NCBI RefSeq assembly: GCF_000421565.1
Contig: NZ_ATXG01000001.1
Coordinates: 744,001 to 808,000, forward strand
Source of the DNA: Agromyces subbeticus DSM 16689
GTDB lineage: Bacteria > Actinomycetota > Actinomycetes > Actinomycetales > Microbacteriaceae
Direction of reading: 5' to 3'
DNA: 64,000 nucleotides
This document shows positions 16,108 through 23,736 of the stretch, piece after piece. The stretch's first letter is position 1. Each line of letters begins with the position of its first letter. A model generated the notes under the pieces. It was not told the origin of the DNA. It did not search any database and saw nothing but the letters and a program-made list of their open reading frames with translations. The translations under genes and the position numbers were made by a program.

Positions 16108-17462
16108 CCACGACCAAACGCCAGGCGACAGCGGGGCAGGCTGAGACCGCGCCGACGACGGATGCGGCGGCCGCACCCGACTCGTCGGCGAAGCTCACCC
16201 TCGCCGAGATCCTCGAGATCGTCGTCGCCGGTCGGCTGCCGCTGAGGTTCACCGCCTACGACGGGAGCTCGGCGGGGCCGCCTGACGCCCTGTTCGGCCT
16301 CGACCTGAAGACTCCGCGAGGAACGACCTATCTCGCCACCGGCCGCGGCGATCTCGGCCTCGCCCGCGCCTACATCGCGGGCGACCTCGAGATACAGGGG
16401 GTGCACCCCGGAGACCCCTACGAGCTGCTCAAGGCACTCGCCGACAGCCTGGTCTTCAAGCTGCCACCGCCGCGGGTGATGACCCAGATCATCCGTTCGA
16501 TCGGCGTCGAACATCTGCGGCCGATCGCGCCGCCGCCGCAAGAGGTGCCGCCCCGGTGGCGCCGCATCGCCGAGGGGCTCCGACACAGCAAGGGCCGCGA
16601 CGCCGAAGCGATCCACCACCACTACGACGTGTCGAACACCTTCTACGAATGGGTGCTCGGGCCGTCGATGACCTACACGTGCGCGTGCTACCCGGGCCTC
16701 GACGCATCCCTCGACGAGGCGCAGCAGAACAAGTACCGGCTCGTGTTCGAGAAGCTGCGGCTGAAGCCGGGCGACCGACTGCTCGACGTCGGCTGCGGGT
16801 GGGGCGGCATGGTGCGCTACGCCGCGCGCCACGGCGTGCAGGCGTTGGGCGTGACCCTGTCGCGAGAGCAGACGGCGTGGGCGCAGCAGGCGATCGCCGT
16901 CGAGGGCCTCGCCGACCTCGCCGAGGTGCGCTACGGCGACTACCGCGACATCGCCGAAGACGGCTTCGATGCGGTGTCATCGATCGGGCTGCTCGAGCAC
17001 ATCGGCGTGCGCAACTACGCTTCGTATTTCGGCTTTCTGCAGTCGCGCTTGCGGCCCGGGGGACTCTTGCTCAACCACTGCATCACCCGGCCCGACAATC
17101 GCTCCGAGCCGTCGGCGCGCGGCTTCATCGACCGGTACGTGTTCCCCGACGGAGAGCTCACCGGCTCGGGCCGCATCATCACCGAGGCGCAGGATGTCGG
17201 CTTCGAAGTGCTGCACGAAGAGAACCTGCGTCAGCATTATGCACTGACACTGCGCGATTGGTGCGCCAACCTCGTCGCGCACTGGGAAGAGGCGGTCGCC
17301 GAGGTCGGGCTGCCGACCGCGAAGGTGTGGGGCCTCTACATGGCCGGGTCACGGCTCGCGTTCGAGAGCGGCGGCATCCAGTTGCACCAGGTGCTGGCGG
17401 TCAGACCAGACGATCGCAGCGACGCCGCCCAGCTGCCGCTGCGGCCGTGGTGGACGCCATAG
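16104..17462 (+). CDS. SAM-dependent fatty-acyl methyltransferase (cyclopropane synthase family, UfaA1-like)
   Basis: 452 residues. An N-terminal domain (to about 170) is typical of actinobacterial CFA synthases; then HHHYDVSNTFYEWVLG (about 172-187), TYTCACY, and L-L-D-V-G-C-G-W-G-G (227-236) for S-adenosylmethionine, E-H-I-G-V-R-N-Y and a C-terminal domain. CFA-family enzymes methylate the double bond of phospholipid acyl chains. Coupling to the FAD reductase argues for 10-methylene and then 10-methyl stearate rather than cyclopropane. An in-frame opening extends 579 nt further upstream, but it lies inside the FAD gene; the ATG in the ATGA overlap is preferred. Confidence 0.87.
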   Translation: MTTTKRQATAGQAETAPTTDAAAAPDSSAKLTLAEILEIVVAGRLPLRFTAYDGSSAGPPDALFGLDLKTPRGTTYLATGRGDLGLARAYIAGDLEIQGVHPGDPYELLKALADSLVFKLPPPRVMTQIIRSIGVEHLRPIAPPPQEVPPRWRRIAEGLRHSKGRDAEAIHHHYDVSNTFYEWVLGPSMTYTCACYPGLDASLDEAQQNKYRLVFEKLRLKPGDRLLDVGCGWGGMVRYAARHGVQALGVTLSREQTAWAQQAIAVEGLADLAEVRYGDYRDIAEDGFDAVSSIGLLEHIGVRNYASYFGFLQSRLRPGGLLLNHCITRPDNRSEPSARGFIDRYVFPDGELTGSGRIITEAQDVGFEVLHEENLRQHYALTLRDWCANLVAHWEEAVAEVGLPTAKVWGLYMAGSRLAFESGGIQLHQVLAVRPDDRSDAAQLPLRPWWTP

Positions 17463-17469
17463 GACGCGA

Positions 17470-17847
17470 TCAGTCGGTGGCCGGCACGAGCCGAATGGTC
17501 ACGTCGCGCACGGCATCGCCGACCACCGTCCCGACGATGGCGGCGCCGTGGCGGTCGTACTTGCGGTGGTACTCGGCGTCGAGTTCGGGATGCACCTGCG
17601 CCGCGGCATCCGCGAAGCTGACATCTCGCTCGACGCCCCGGGCCCGGATACGTCCCTCACCGCTCGCGATCGCGCGTCGATACCAGGGGTTCTTCGAGCC
17701 GTACGCCGAACGCACGTAGAGCTCCTCGCCGACGCGCGCGACCCACATGGTGACGTACGGCCGCAAGGTGCCGTCGGCACGGCGCGAGGCGAGGTCGAGT
17801 TCTTCGGCGGCGCCGCGGTCGAGGTCGTCGTGGTTCCAGGTCGTCAT
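17470..17847 (-). CDS. DUF2255-family protein
   Basis: 125 residues. The pattern R-P-Y-V-T-M-W-V-A-R-V-G-E-E-L-Y-V-R-S-A-Y-G followed by W-Y-R-R-A marks the DUF2255/flavin-nitroreductase-like (DUF385-related) beta-barrel, which often binds deazaflavin or flavin cofactors in Actinobacteria. No catalytic residue can be named. TGAGGAG lies about 11 nt before the ATG, and it starts 14 nt after the sufU stop, so it is probably the last gene of the sufS-sufU transcript. It converges with the methyltransferase gene, 7 nt apart. Confidence 0.75.
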   Translation of the reverse strand: MTTWNHDDLDRGAAEELDLASRRADGTLRPYVTMWVARVGEELYVRSAYGSKNPWYRRAIASGEGRIRARGVERDVSFADAAAQVHPELDAEYHRKYDRHGAAIVGTVVGDAVRDVTIRLVPATD

Positions 17848-17861
17848 CCGGACAGTGCTCC

Positions 17862-18341
17862 TCAGGTGGTGGTGGTCGGTGCGCTCGATGCGGCCGAGCC
17901 CGCGCTCGCCGCGGCGATGCAGGCCTCGAGCGCGACCCACGAGAGCATCGCGCACTTCACGCGCATGACGTACTTCGAGACGCCGTGGAAGGCGATCGCG
18001 TCGCCGAGCAGGTCTTCGTCGGCCTCGCCGGCGCCCTGCGAGCGCATCATCGAGCGGAACCCGTCGATCAGCTGGCGCACTCGTTCGAGGTCCGCGCCGG
18101 TCGCGAGCTCGGTCAGGGCCGACGCCGAGGCCATCGAGATGCTGCAGCCGTCGCCGACCCAGCCGATCGCCTCGACCCTGGTGCCGGATGCGTCGAGCCG
18201 AACGCCCATCGTGATCTCGTCGCCGCACGTGGGGTTCAGCTCGTGGTGCGTGGCGTGCGGGTCGGCGAGCTCGCCGTCGCCGATGCGGCGACGCGAGTGA
18301 TCGAGGATGAGCTCTTGGTACAGACCCGAGAGGTCGCTCAT
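17862..18341 (-). CDS. sufU: SufU-type Fe-S cluster assembly protein / sulfur acceptor
   Basis: 159 residues. All three ligand cysteines of SufU are present: C39 in NPTCGD (with D41), C66 in GDGCSIS and C130 in RVKCAML. The ~18-residue insertion that distinguishes SufU from IscU is represented by the segment near 90-112. SufU binds zinc and accepts persulfide sulfur from SufS for Fe-S cluster building. The ATG overlaps the stop of a 20-codon micro-ORF (ATGA) that separates it from sufS. The Thr-rich tail is unremarkable. Confidence 0.92.
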   Translation of the reverse strand: MSDLSGLYQELILDHSRRRIGDGELADPHATHHELNPTCGDEITMGVRLDASGTRVEAIGWVGDGCSISMASASALTELATGADLERVRQLIDGFRSMMRSQGAGEADEDLLGDAIAFHGVSKYVMRVKCAMLSWVALEACIAAASAGSAASSAPTTTT

Positions 18342-18440
18342 GCGTCGACTCCGAAGAAGCCGCGAACCTCGGCCAGAGCCGACTCGATCACGCCGCTCAT
18401 GCGTCGATTCCGAAGAAGCCGCGCACCTCGGCGAGCGCCG
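18337..18440. repeat. 59-bp-period direct repeat at the sufS-sufU junction
   Basis: Copies 18337-18381 and 18396-18440 match at 41 of 45 positions. The right-hand copy is the true sufS end; the left-hand copy lies between sufS and sufU and encodes the micro-ORF. Confidence 0.75.
18338..18400 (-). CDS. 20-codon micro-ORF repeating the SufS C-terminus
   Basis: Reads MSGVIESALAEVRGFFGVDA. Its ATG overlaps the sufS stop (ATGA) and its TGA overlaps the sufU ATG (ATGA), so ribosomes could pass sufS, micro-ORF, sufU without leaving the message. The last 12 residues copy the SufS end (LAEVRGFFGIDA) with one change. It arose from a 59-bp-offset partial duplication of the sufS 3' end. Whether the peptide matters or merely preserves translational coupling is unknown. 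Confidence 0.45.
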   Translation of the reverse strand: MSGVIESALAEVRGFFGVDA

Positions 18441-19692
18441 CCGCGAAGCGCCGGATCTCGTCGGGCGTCGTGTAGACGTAGGCGCTCGCACGCGTGGTCG
18501 CGCGCAGGCCGAGTCGTCGGTGCAGCGGTTGCGCGCAGTGGTGGCCGACCCGCACGGCGATGCCCCGCGAATCGAGGAACTGGCCGACATCGTGCGCGTG
18601 CACGCCGGCGACGTCGACGCTCGCGAGGGCGGCTCGCTCGACGCCGGCGGCCGGGCCGAGCAAGCGGATGCCGGGAATGCCGGCGACCTCGTCGACGAGC
18701 AGTTCGGCCAGAGCGCCCTCATGCTCGTGCACCCGCTGCATGTCGAGTGCATCGAGGTAGCGCACGGCCTCGGCGAGGGCGACTGCTTGCGACACCGGCT
18801 GGGTGCCCGCTTCGAACCGCTGCGGCGACGGCAGGAACGACGCCGACTCCATCGTCACCGTCGTGATGGTCGATCCGCCCGTGCGGGCCGGTGGCAGGGC
18901 GTCGAGCAGCGCCTCGCGGCCGTAGAGCACGCCGATGCCGGTGGGCCCGAGCATCTTGTGCGCCGAGAACGCCGCGAAGTCGACGCCGAGGTCGGCGAAG
19001 TCGGTCGGCCGGTGCGGCACCGACTGGCAGGCATCGAGCAGCACGAGCGCGCCGTGCCGGTGCGCGAGCTCGGCCACGTCGGCGACGGGCGCGAGGTGGC
19101 CGGTCACGTTGGAGACATGCGCGAACGCGACGAGGCGAGTGCGTTCGCCGATGACGGATGCCGCGTCGTCGATGCCCCACGTGCCGTCATCGTGCACGGG
19201 GATCCAGCGCAGCGTCGCCCCCGTCTTCGCGGCGAGCCGCTGCCAGGGGATGAGGTTCGCGTGGTGCTCGGCCTCGGTCACGACGATCTCGTCGCCTTCG
19301 CCGAGCCTGAAGACCGCGGCTTCGGGGCCGCCGAGGCCGGCCGCGGCATCCGCCATGCCGAGCGCGACGATGTTGATGGCGTCGGTCGCGTTCTCGGCCC
19401 ACACGATCTCGCGGAGGCCGGCGCCGACGAAGCGGGCGACCGTCGCGCGGGCGTCTTCGAAGGCGGTCGTGGAGGTGCCCACGAGGGTGCTCGCACCGCG
19501 GTGCACGGCGGCGTTCGAGCGCTCGAGGTAGTCGCGTTCGGCATCGAGCACGGTGCGCGGACGCTGTGCGGTCGCGCCCGAGTCGAGATAGGCGAGCGGA
19601 TGCCCGTTGAGCTCCTGTGCGAGGTACGGGAAGTCCAGTCGGAGCGCCTCGGGCAGCAGACCGTCGATGGTCGTCGTTCGGTCGAGGGTCAC
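18397..19692 (-). CDS. sufS: SufS cysteine desulfurase
   Basis: 431 residues. Group II cysteine desulfurase: T-E-A-E-H-H-A-N (His stacking on PLP), A-F-S-A-H-K246-M-L-G-P (PLP lysine) and R-V-G-H-H-C386-A-Q-P (catalytic Cys on the loop that pairs with SufU). It removes sulfur from cysteine and passes it to SufU. The start is the GTG preceded by a GGGAGGA ribosome-binding site, rather than the ATG five codons upstream that would place that site inside the gene. SufB, C and D are not in this window, so the sufS-sufU pair stands apart from the usual suf operon. Confidence 0.93.
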   Translation of the reverse strand: MTLDRTTTIDGLLPEALRLDFPYLAQELNGHPLAYLDSGATAQRPRTVLDAERDYLERSNAAVHRGASTLVGTSTTAFEDARATVARFVGAGLREIVWAENATDAINIVALGMADAAAGLGGPEAAVFRLGEGDEIVVTEAEHHANLIPWQRLAAKTGATLRWIPVHDDGTWGIDDAASVIGERTRLVAFAHVSNVTGHLAPVADVAELAHRHGALVLLDACQSVPHRPTDFADLGVDFAAFSAHKMLGPTGIGVLYGREALLDALPPARTGGSTITTVTMESASFLPSPQRFEAGTQPVSQAVALAEAVRYLDALDMQRVHEHEGALAELLVDEVAGIPGIRLLGPAAGVERAALASVDVAGVHAHDVGQFLDSRGIAVRVGHHCAQPLHRRLGLRATTRASAYVYTTPDEIRRFAAALAEVRGFFGIDA

Positions 19693-19892
19693 GGTTCCTC
19701 CCAGCATGCCGCCGCGGGGGGATCCACGTGACGGCGTGCTTCCAGTCTGACGCAGTTTCGGGCGGCCATCGCCGTTCGCGGCCGATCGGCCGAGGCGAAT
19801 CGTGTGCCGATCGCCCTGGTGGCGGTGGCAGTGCGGGGGCGGACGGTGTGCGTGCGAGTTGCGCGCGGCGTGCGGGTGGGCCGCCGCCGGGA

Positions 19893-19898
19893 TACCGT
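19893..19898 (+). promoter_or_regulatory. -10 box for leaderless marR-type gene
   Basis: TACCGT, 6 nt, then the ATG at 19905; no ribosome-binding site is present. Confidence 0.5.
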
Positions 19899-19904
19899 TT
19901 GGGT

Positions 19905-20417
19905 ATGCCCCGGAGCGTGAGTGAGCGCGATGACCGCGACGACGAGGTCGACCTGCTCATCGATGCCTGGTCGCGCCGACTGCCGGGCGTCGACCTGACG
20001 CCACTCGACGTGATGTCGCGCTTGCGGCGCGTGGCCAATCGGCTCGGCCGGCTTCGGGCGAGCGCCTTCAGCGGTGCCGGCCTCGCAGCCTGGGAGTTCG
20101 ACGTGCTCGCGGCCCTCCGGCGCGCCGAGCCCCCGCACGAGTTCAGCCCGGCGCAATTGATCGAGGCCACGATGATCGGCAGCGCGGCGATGACGAATCG
20201 CCTCGACAACCTCACCCGTCGAGGGCTCGTCGAGCGCCGTCCGAACCCGCGTGACGGGCGCAGCGTGCTCGTTCGGCTCACGCCCGAGGGTGCCACGCGG
20301 GTCGATCAGGCCATGCGGCTCCTCGCCGAGCGCGAAGCCGAAGAGCTCCGCGGCCTCAGCCGCGAGGAGCAGGCGACGCTGGCAGCGCTGCTGCGCCGGC
20401 TCGCGCAGGAGTCGTAG
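19905..20417 (+). CDS. MarR-family transcriptional regulator
   Basis: 170 residues. Winged-helix MarR core: W-E-F-D-V-L-A-A-L-R-R, then S-P-A-Q-L-I-E-A-T-M-I-G-S-A-A-M-T-N-R-L-D (recognition helix), R-G-L-V-E-R-R-P-N-P-x-D-G-R-S-V (wing), and dimerisation helices at both ends. It is divergent from sufS with 212 bp between and upstream of a CPBP protease gene, either of which it could control. The intergenic region contains a perfect CGGCCGATCGGCCG palindrome at 19779, which may be chance in this base composition. Confidence 0.85.
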   Translation: MPRSVSERDDRDDEVDLLIDAWSRRLPGVDLTPLDVMSRLRRVANRLGRLRASAFSGAGLAAWEFDVLAALRRAEPPHEFSPAQLIEATMIGSAAMTNRLDNLTRRGLVERRPNPRDGRSVLVRLTPEGATRVDQAMRLLAEREAEELRGLSREEQATLAALLRRLAQES

Positions 20418-20490
20418 CCGCACCGAATCCGAGCCCGCCTCTCGTCAGCAACTCCGTCGTACGGGGGATCCGTCGCGGCGGGAGCCTCAC

Positions 20491-20496
20491 TAGCGT
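20491..20496 (+). promoter_or_regulatory. -10 box for leaderless CPBP protease gene
   Basis: TAGCGT, 7 nt, GTG start; no ribosome-binding site. Confidence 0.5.
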
Positions 20497-20503
20497 TGAT
20501 CGC

Positions 20504-21592
20504 GTGAGCGAAGAAGTGGCTGACCAGACCGTCTCAAGGGGCCCCGAGTCCGCGATCCCTGAAGCGTCTCCCGTCGGGGTGGCCGAGGCCGCGCCCGCAT
20601 CGCAGCGCGTCGCGTGGGCGGCCGTCGCCGTGTTCGCGGTTGTCTCGTGCGGGCTCGCGTGGCTCGTCGCCGCGCCGCTCTGGGCGCGCGGGCTCGGCAT
20701 GGCCGATCCGCTCGTGCCGGTGATCGCCACCGCCATGATGTTCACGCCCGCGATCGCGACGGTCGCGGCGCTGCTCGTGGAGCGGCGGCATCACGGCAAG
20801 CGGGGTGCACGCGGCATCCTGCGCGATCTCGGCATGTGGCCGCTGCGGCCCGTCGGCCGCACGCTCGGCGTCTCGATCGCCGCCATCATCGGGCTGCCCC
20901 TGCTCATCGGGGTGGGCCTCGTGGTCGTCGGGCTCCTCGGCCTCGCCGAGTTCGATCTTGTGGGCTTCTCGGGGTTCGCGGCGCAGCTTCAAGCCGACCT
21001 CGCCGTCGGCGACGTCACGCCACCGGTCGGTCTTCCTCCGATCGGCCTGCTCGTGGTGCTGCAGCTCGTGATGATCCCGATCGGCGCGATCATCAACGCG
21101 CCCTTCGCCTTCGGAGAAGAGGTCGGATGGCGCGGCTGGCTGCTGCCCGCGCTGCGACCGCTCGGCATCTGGCCGTCACTGCTCGTCTCGGGCGCCTTCT
21201 GGGGCTTCTGGCACTCGCCCCTGATTCTGCTCGGCTACAACTTCGGGCTCACCGACGTCACGGGCGTGCTGCTCATGGTGCTCGCGTGCATGGTGCTCGG
21301 TGTGCTGCTCGGCTGGACCAGGCTGCGCACCGGCTCCGTCTGGCCGGCCGTGTTCGGGCATGGCGCCTTCAATGCGGCGGCGGGCCTCGGCGCGCTGGTC
21401 GTCGCGGCCGGGTCCCCGGTGCCGCCGGCGTGGCTCGCGGGGCCCGCCGGGCTCATCACGTGCGCGGTGATGGCCGCGGTCGTCGCGCTGCTCGTGGCAG
21501 CTGGGCAGTTCCGGCGCGATCGTCTCACTGCCCGCCTCGGAGCGGCAGGCAGCGAACGAGTCGACGAGGTTCAGCCCGCGAGCGGCGTGTAG
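20504..21592 (+). CDS. CPBP-family intramembrane glutamic protease (ABI/Rce1-like)
   Basis: 362 residues from GTG. About eight hydrophobic segments. The three family motifs occur in order: E205-E206-V-G-W-R-G, F-W-x-F-W-H-S-P and G-H-G-A-F-N. The paired Glu, Arg and the two His/Asn positions form the membrane-embedded active site of Rce1-like proteases. In bacteria such proteins are linked to bacteriocin self-protection or processing, but no bacteriocin gene is seen nearby. The N-terminal ~35 residues are polar and cytoplasmic. The 3' end overlaps the converging Dabb gene by 22 bp. Confidence 0.87.
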   Translation: MSEEVADQTVSRGPESAIPEASPVGVAEAAPASQRVAWAAVAVFAVVSCGLAWLVAAPLWARGLGMADPLVPVIATAMMFTPAIATVAALLVERRHHGKRGARGILRDLGMWPLRPVGRTLGVSIAAIIGLPLLIGVGLVVVGLLGLAEFDLVGFSGFAAQLQADLAVGDVTPPVGLPPIGLLVVLQLVMIPIGAIINAPFAFGEEVGWRGWLLPALRPLGIWPSLLVSGAFWGFWHSPLILLGYNFGLTDVTGVLLMVLACMVLGVLLGWTRLRTGSVWPAVFGHGAFNAAAGLGALVVAAGSPVPPAWLAGPAGLITCAVMAAVVALLVAAGQFRRDRLTARLGAAGSERVDEVQPASGV

Positions 21593-21867
21593 TCGATCTC
21601 GAGGAAGTCGTCGACCTCGTTCGCCCAGCGATCACGCACGAACGCCACGTGGGCGGGGTGCGTGTTGTACGCGTCGTACGCCGCCTGGTCGGCGAACTCC
21701 ATCGAGAAGCCGAACGCGAACGCGTTCTTCGGGCTCACCTGCCGCAGTTGCTCGAATCGTTCGACGCCGGGGATGGCGGCCAGTTCTTCGGCGGCCTGCA
21801 GGAACGCCAGCTCTTCGGCGGAACCCGCGGCATGACGAAGTCGGAAGGCGACGGTGTGTCGGATCAT
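21571..21867 (-). CDS. Dabb (stress-responsive A/B barrel) domain protein
   Basis: 98 residues, the full length of one Dabb domain: I-R-H-T-V-A-F-R-L at the start, F-A-F-G-F-S-M-E-F-A-D in the middle and Y-x-x-H-P-A-H-V-x-F-V. Dabb domains form dimeric ferredoxin-like barrels seen in stress-induced proteins and small decarboxylases/cyclases. No active-site residue can be pointed out. TACAGT 6 nt before the ATG indicates a leaderless transcript. Confidence 0.85.
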   Translation of the reverse strand: MIRHTVAFRLRHAAGSAEELAFLQAAEELAAIPGVERFEQLRQVSPKNAFAFGFSMEFADQAAYDAYNTHPAHVAFVRDRWANEVDDFLEIDYTPLAG

Positions 21868-21873
21868 GTGTTC

Positions 21874-21879
21874 ACTGTA
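21874..21879 (-). promoter_or_regulatory. -10 box for leaderless Dabb gene
   Basis: Minus-strand TACAGT, 6 nt, ATG at 21867; no ribosome-binding site. Confidence 0.5.
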
Positions 21880-21948
21880 GAGGTCGCGCCGTTCTTGCGC
21901 CGCGCTCTCGCGGTGCTCGCCGTCGGCCGGCCATGAGAGGTTGGTGAC

Positions 21949-22461
21949 ATGACCCGCGCGACCACGACCAGCACCACCCTCGCCACGCTCGCCGTGCCCG
22001 GCGGCACCTTCATGCTGCGCCGAGCGCGCCGCGACGACCTGCCGGCGCTTGTCGCACTCATCGCCGCCGACGCCCTGCGCGCGAACGACGACAGCACGAA
22101 CGCCGACGACCTCGTGCACTACGAGGCGGCGTTCGAGGCGATCGATCGCGACCCCGCGCACACCCTCGTGGTCGCCGAGACCGCGGGCGGTGAGGTGGTC
22201 GGCACGATGCAGCTCACGCTCATTCCCGGGCTTGCACGCCGCGGCGCCGCGAGACTGCAGGTCGAGGCGGTTCGCGTTGCCGAGTCGACGCGCGGCGGCG
22301 GGCTCGGCGGCGCGATGATGCAGTGGGCGATCGACGATGCCCGGGCGAGTGGAGCGGCGCTCGTGCAGCTCACCTCGGATGCGCGCCGCGACGACGCGCA
22401 CCGCTTCTACGAGCGGCTCGGCTTCACCGGCTCCCACGTCGGGTTCAAGCTGTTCCTCTGA
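21949..22461 (+). CDS. GNAT-family N-acetyltransferase
   Basis: 170 residues. Acetyl-CoA-binding motif A is E-A-V-R-V-A-E-S-T-R-G-G-G-L-G-G-A-M-M (R/Q-x-x-G-x-G/A type) near residue 105, motif B ends R-F-Y-E-R-L-G-F-x-G-S, and the protein closes with VGFKLFL. This is the usual arrangement of PhnO/YitI-like single-domain acetyltransferases. The acceptor substrate is unknown. It is divergent from the Dabb gene; a weak AGAGG lies 11 nt before the ATG. Confidence 0.87.
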   Translation: MTRATTTSTTLATLAVPGGTFMLRRARRDDLPALVALIAADALRANDDSTNADDLVHYEAAFEAIDRDPAHTLVVAETAGGEVVGTMQLTLIPGLARRGAARLQVEAVRVAESTRGGGLGGAMMQWAIDDARASGAALVQLTSDARRDDAHRFYERLGFTGSHVGFKLFL

Positions 22462-22474
22462 AGTGGCGGATTGC

Positions 22475-22499
22475 GAGCCGTGGCCGCTCGGCCGGGCTC
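22475..22499. terminator. Hairpin between converging GNAT and lacI genes
   Basis: GAGCC...GGCTC with an inner GGCC/GGCC pair and a GCTC loop. It lies between two converging genes and could end transcription from either side; it has no U tract and slightly overlaps the lacI stop. Confidence 0.4.
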
Positions 22500-23502
22500 A
22501 GTCGCGGCGCCACGCTTCGCCGAGGGTCGAACGCCGAGCGATGAGATGCGGCTCGAGCGTGACGGTGCGCGGCTGCGCCGACTCCGGTGCGGTGATCTGG
22601 TTGATCAGCAGCTGGGCGGCGGCGCGGCCCATCTCCTCACCTGGCTGGGCGATCGTGCTCACCGGCGTGGCGCTCTCAGAGGCGAAGTGGTTGTTGTCGT
22701 AGCCGGTGATCGCGATGTCGGCGGGCACGTCGAAGCCGGTCTCGTCGTCGAAGACCTGCATGCAGCCGATGGCCATGAGGTCGGATGCTGCGATGATGCC
22801 GTCGACGCGGCCGGCACCGCCCTCGACGATCTCTCGACCTGCCTGGCGCCCGTGCGGAATGTTGAGGCCGCGCGTCTCGAGCACCTCGAGCGATACGCCC
22901 CGGGACTCCTCGACGGCCTGCTGAGCGCCGTCGCGGCGGGCGGCGACCGCCTCGAGCAGGAACGGACCGCCGACGAAGAGCAACCGGGTTCGGCCGAGGT
23001 CGATGAGGTGCCGAGCGGCGAGATAGCCGCCGCGGCGTTCGTCGACCACCACACCCGAGCTCGACGGGTCGCCCGGGTGCGCGTTGACGTAGACGAGCGG
23101 AGTGCTGCGGATCGCCGGCCGACGCGCGGCGACCCATGGCGTCGGTGTGATCAGGATGCCGGCCACTCGCGACTCCTCGAAGAGTTCGAGGTTGCGCTGC
23201 TCCCGCGCCGGGTCGACATCGGTGTTCGCGATGAGCAGGTTCATGCCGTGCTGGCGCAGGATCGTCTCTGCGCCACGCGCGATGTCGACGAAGAAGGAGT
23301 TGTCGAGGTCGGCGAGCACGAGGCCGACGGTGGTGCTGCTTCCGGCCGCGAGCGAGCGCGCGGCATCGTTACGCACGAAGCCGAGTTCGGCGATGGCGGC
23401 GAGCACGCGCCGACGGGTGGCGTCCGACACCTTGTCGGGGTTGTTGAGCGTGTTCGACACGGTGCCGAGCGCGACACCGGCCTGGCGCGCGACATCCGTC
23501 AT
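22498..23502 (-). CDS. LacI-family regulator of sugar module A
   Basis: 334 residues. N-terminal HTH T-D-V-A-R-Q-A-G-V-A-L-G-T-V-S-N-T-L-N with hinge helix N-D-A-A-R-S-L-A-A-G, then a periplasmic-binding-protein-like effector domain (VGLVLADLDNSFFVDIARG onward). Divergent from a CUT1 importer plus GH78/GH43 operon, with two TGAAGC-type palindromes in between. Likely repressor released by a sugar, possibly rhamnose or an oligosaccharide. No strong ribosome-binding site is seen at the chosen ATG. Confidence 0.9.
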   Translation of the reverse strand: MTDVARQAGVALGTVSNTLNNPDKVSDATRRRVLAAIAELGFVRNDAARSLAAGSSTTVGLVLADLDNSFFVDIARGAETILRQHGMNLLIANTDVDPAREQRNLELFEESRVAGILITPTPWVAARRPAIRSTPLVYVNAHPGDPSSSGVVVDERRGGYLAARHLIDLGRTRLLFVGGPFLLEAVAARRDGAQQAVEESRGVSLEVLETRGLNIPHGRQAGREIVEGGAGRVDGIIAASDLMAIGCMQVFDDETGFDVPADIAITGYDNNHFASESATPVSTIAQPGEEMGRAAAQLLINQITAPESAQPRTVTLEPHLIARRSTLGEAWRRD

Positions 23503-23631
23503 GCTGGGCTGAGCCCTCGCGCCTCTACGACGTTCTGCAGGAATGCGGCACCTCCATGTGCTGCGGGGCCGATGCTTCGGCCGTGGGTTCGTTCGCTATG
23601 TTCCCACGCCCCGGCTTGTCGGGCCCGGAAG

Positions 23632-23643
23632 TGAAGCGTTTCA
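23632..23643. promoter_or_regulatory. LacI operator candidate O2 (module A)
   Basis: TGAAGCGTTTCA, one mismatch from a perfect palindrome, centred 65 bp upstream of the second copy at 23697, so a looped repression complex is possible. Confidence 0.65.
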
Positions 23644-23662
23644 AGATTGTGACCAAGACTAC

Positions 23663-23691
23663 GTGACAGATGCTGAGCTTAGCGCTACGGT
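23663..23691 (+). promoter_or_regulatory. Promoter of sugar module A
   Basis: GTGACA (23663-23668), 17-bp spacer, TACGGT (23686-23691). The expected start site near 23698 falls inside the operator at 23697. Confidence 0.65.
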
Positions 23692-23696
23692 ATCGA

Positions 23697-23708
23697 TGAA
23701 GCGCTTCA
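23697..23708. promoter_or_regulatory. LacI operator candidate O1 (module A)
   Basis: Perfect 12-bp palindrome TGAAGCGCTTCA with the central CG typical of LacI-family operators, at the predicted transcription start and 28 nt before the binding-protein gene. Confidence 0.75.
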
Positions 23709-23736
23709 ATCGAAGCCAAAGATTCAAGGAGGAATC

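Noticed and set aside
14470..16176. 568-codon minus-strand frame opposite the FAD oxidoreductase gene
   Set aside because: Low-complexity antisense translation with no motif; the plus-strand gene is a clear flavoprotein with a leaderless promoter.
19779..19792. CGGCCGATCGGCCG palindrome upstream of the marR-type gene
   Set aside because: Perfect but made of GC-rich restriction-like repeats expected by chance here; not placed at either predicted promoter.
20504..21592. Bacteriocin-immunity role for the CPBP protease
   Set aside because: No precursor peptide, modification or export genes nearby; the family has many other roles.
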